Assembly (NCBI GenBank): GCA_024643945.1
Contig: JAHELX010000415.1
Location: forward strand, 1-5,754
DNA length: 5,754 nucleotides
Reading direction: 5' to 3'
Source of the DNA: Anaerolineales bacterium
GTDB lineage: Bacteria > Chloroflexota > Anaerolineae > 4572-78 > NAK82
Shown: piece by piece, positions 3,857 to 5,754 of the stretch
Layout: each line of letters begins with the position of its first letter
Numbering within the stretch: the stretch's first letter is position 1
Notes under the pieces: generated by a model
The model's input: only the letters and a program-made list of their open reading frames with translations
What the model was told of the DNA's origin: nothing
The model's database searches: none
Translations under genes and position numbers: made by a program

Positions 3857-5754
3857 ATGCGACGACATCTCTGGTTGGGAATGCTGCTGGCTCTCGTCAT
3901 CGTCCTGGCGGGATGGGGTGCCGCCCAGGCGCAAGACAAGAGTCTCTACTGGCAGCGCTACGACGTGAACATCAACGTTCAGCAGAATTCCGACATCCTC
4001 GTCGAGGAGATCCAACAGATTGTTTTCACCAGTGGCACTTTTCGCTTTGGTTATCGCGCCATTCCGCTGGATCGGGTGCAACGCATCACCGACGTGCAAG
4101 TGTCGGAGGTCATCAACGGGGTTGAACGCTCGTATACGCCAGCATCATCCAGCCAATACGGCTTTACCACCGCGACCAACCAAGGTAATCTAGAGGTCAC
4201 CTGGTACTTCCCACCGACCAGCAACAGCTCACACACCTACATCGTGCGCTACCGGGTCATCGGGGGTTTGCGCATCTACTCTGGGGGCGATCAACTCTAT
4301 TGGAAAGCGATTGGGTCCGACCACAATTTCCCCATCCGTGCATCTAAAGTGACGGTGACCTTGCCGGCCACCTTCCCTCAGAACCAACTGGTTGTCGCCA
4401 GCTATGGCGCATCAGCCAACAGTTCCTACACCGATCAGGGGCTGGTAGTGTTCGAAGCACAAAACATCCCCGCCGACAAAGAACTGGAAGTCAGAGTGCA
4501 GTTTCCCCACGGCGTGGTGCAGGGCAGTCCCCCCGCATGGCAGGCTGCTCTCGACCAGCGGCAGCAGTGGGGACCGATCTTGTCGGTCATCTTCGGAGGA
4601 CTGGGGGTAGTGTTACTGGTGGGTGGACCGCTGGCAGTATATCTGCTGTGGTACACGCGGGGGCGTGACCGGCCAGTCGGCATGGTGGCCGAATACATCG
4701 CCGAGCCCCCCAGCGATTTGCCTGCCGGGGTGGTCGGCACCCTGGTTGACGAAACGGCCGATGTCAAGGACATCATCGCCAGCATCGTAGACCTGGCGCA
4801 CCGGGGCGCACTTCGCATGGAAGAGGAGAAGAAAGAAGGCTTCCTGGGCATTGGCTCCGGGCGCGATTTCATCTTCCACCTGGAAGATGCCAGCAAAGCA
4901 ACCCGGCCCTACGAAAAAACCTTGATTAAGCGTATCTTTGGTAGGCACGAGGAGCGACAACTGTCCGACCTGCGCCAGAAGTTCTACACAGCCATCCCCG
5001 AATTGCGGGAGGAGTTGTACCAGGAAATGGTGAAGGAGGGTTTCTTCCCCCGCGCCCCTCAAACCACGCGCCGTATCTGGTCAGGATTGGGCGTGGCCGG
5101 GTTGATCGTTGGGGTGATAATCGCCTTCTTGTTCCTGACACTACTGGGAAACTATTCGTCCTGGGTGGCCTGCCCCGGCGTGTCTCTGGCGGTGACGATG
5201 CTAGGCCTGATGATTGTCGGCCGTTACATGCCGCGCAAGACGCCCAAAGGGGCCGAAGAAGCGGCCAAGTGGCTGGCCTTTAAACGTTATTTGCAAACCA
5301 TCGAGAAACACAGCGATCTGGAAACGGTGAAGGACAAATTCGAGCAGTTCCTGCCCTACGCAGTGGCTTTTGGCCTGGAGCGCAACCTCATTAACAAGTT
5401 TGCAGCGGTGGACGCGCCTGCGCCAACTTGGTGGGGCCCGGTCTATGTGCCTGGCTATGGACATGGCTATGGCTACGGCGGCGGGATGGCCGGACAATCG
5501 GTGGGCAAAGCGGGCGGACCACCCGGGACCTTGGCCGGCGAAGGTGGCAAAGCCCCCTCTCTGGCCGGGATGAGCCAGGGTATCGGCACTTCCCTGGCCA
5601 GTATGAGCGCCGGCCTGGGAGCCATGCTCAGTTCGGCCGGCACCGTGCTGGCCAGCACGCCCCCCAGCTCATCTGGCAGTCACGGCGGCTGGGGCGGTGG
5701 CGGCTTCAGCGGCGGTGGCGGCGGTGGCGGTGGTGGCGGTGGTGGCGGCTCGAG
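3857..5754 (+). CDS. DUF2207 family membrane protein, 3' end outside window
   Basis: The frame is open for 632 codons to the window edge. Residues 1-25 are a signal peptide (RRH, hydrophobic core, AQA cleavage site). Residues 27-220 form a beta-rich outside domain with the DUF2207-like LYWKAIGSDHNFPI (147-160). TM1 is at about 239-265. A cytoplasmic domain (266-406) follows, with IASIVDLAHRGALRMEEEKK (307-326), a winged-helix-like feature of the family. TM2 (about 407-430) and TM3 (about 434-455) come next. The cytoplasmic tail has a helical part (465-515), a Gly/Tyr/Ser/Ala-rich linker and a terminal run of 13 glycines (619-631). Glycine-rich ends are usual in DUF2207 proteins, so probably only a few residues are missing. 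The molecular function of the family is unknown. It has its own SD and a likely promoter. Confidence 0.9.
   Translation, partial: MRRHLWLGMLLALVIVLAGWGAAQAQDKSLYWQRYDVNINVQQNSDILVEEIQQIVFTSGTFRFGYRAIPLDRVQRITDVQVSEVINGVERSYTPASSSQYGFTTATNQGNLEVTWYFPPTSNSSHTYIVRYRVIGGLRIYSGGDQLYWKAIGSDHNFPIRASKVTVTLPATFPQNQLVVASYGASANSSYTDQGLVVFEAQNIPADKELEVRVQFPHGVVQGSPPAWQAALDQRQQWGPILSVIFGGLGVVLLVGGPLAVYLLWYTRGRDRPVGMVAEYIAEPPSDLPAGVVGTLVDETADVKDIIASIVDLAHRGALRMEEEKKEGFLGIGSGRDFIFHLEDASKATRPYEKTLIKRIFGRHEERQLSDLRQKFYTAIPELREELYQEMVKEGFFPRAPQTTRRIWSGLGVAGLIVGVIIAFLFLTLLGNYSSWVACPGVSLAVTMLGLMIVGRYMPRKTPKGAEEAAKWLAFKRYLQTIEKHSDLETVKDKFEQFLPYAVAFGLERNLINKFAAVDAPAPTWWGPVYVPGYGHGYGYGGGMAGQSVGKAGGPPGTLAGEGGKAPSLAGMSQGIGTSLASMSAGLGAMLSSAGTVLASTPPSSSGSHGGWGGGGFSGGGGGGGGGGGGGS
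5711..5749 (+). repeat. GGY low-complexity tract encoding polyglycine
   Basis: Thirteen consecutive GGC/GGT codons encode an unbroken glycine run. No GGA or GGG codons occur in it, which suggests expansion by slippage of a GGCGGT-like unit. The window ends 5 bp later, so the tract length in the genome may not be resolved here. Confidence 0.85.

Noticed and set aside
3692..4099. 135-codon minus-strand frame covering the spacer before the DUF2207 gene.
   Set aside because: Half of it is antisense to the DUF2207 signal peptide and outside domain. It shows no motif, and the spacer has a better explanation as promoter and leader.
5749..5754. The window ends exactly on CTCGAG after a Gly run and Ser codon, resembling a cloning linker with an XhoI site.
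   Set aside because: The glycine tail is native to DUF2207 proteins, and CTCGAG also occurs at 917-922. A chance 6-bp match is the simpler reading.

Overview
The window is a bacterial chromosomal segment with five protein genes, all on the + strand. Four are complete and the fifth runs off the right edge. The coding DNA is visibly G+C-rich, while the outer intergenic spacers are A/T-richer and carry palindromic and heptameric repeats. That mix of repeats, together with a DUF2207-type membrane protein ending in a long glycine run, resembles what is common in Chloroflexota (Anaerolineae-like) genomes. There is no rRNA or other marker gene here, so this placement is inference only.

Layout. Positions 1-276 are non-coding. 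They hold a stretch of short A/T tracts spaced about 10 bp apart (8-100), then a 93-bp palindrome (117-209) bordered by 8-bp direct repeats that looks like a MITE-type insertion, then a near-consensus sigma-70 promoter (227-255). Next come a YjjX-type inosine/xanthosine triphosphatase (277-825), a 114-bp spacer with inverted arrays of the heptamer CAGTAGA, glutamate formimidoyltransferase FtcD (940-1839), a Maf-type nucleotide pyrophosphatase (1851-2540) and a membrane-anchored alpha/beta hydrolase (2574-3644). A perfect 10-bp hairpin spans the hydrolase stop codon. A 212-bp spacer with a consensus -10 box then leads into a secreted/membrane DUF2207 protein (3857 to the window end, C-terminus not included).

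How the genes relate. FtcD, Maf and the hydrolase are closely packed (11 and 33 bp gaps) and are probably one transcript, possibly with yjjX as first gene. YjjX and Maf are both nucleotide 'house-cleaning' enzymes of the ITPase-like fold that remove damaged or non-canonical nucleotides. FtcD feeds a one-carbon unit from histidine breakdown into the folate pool. The hydrolase and the DUF2207 protein act at or in the membrane, and their substrates cannot be read from the sequence. The DUF2207 gene probably has its own promoter.

I see no CRISPR, toxin-antitoxin, phage-defence or biosynthetic system. The genes are ordinary, and the most interesting material is in the spacers and gene junctions.
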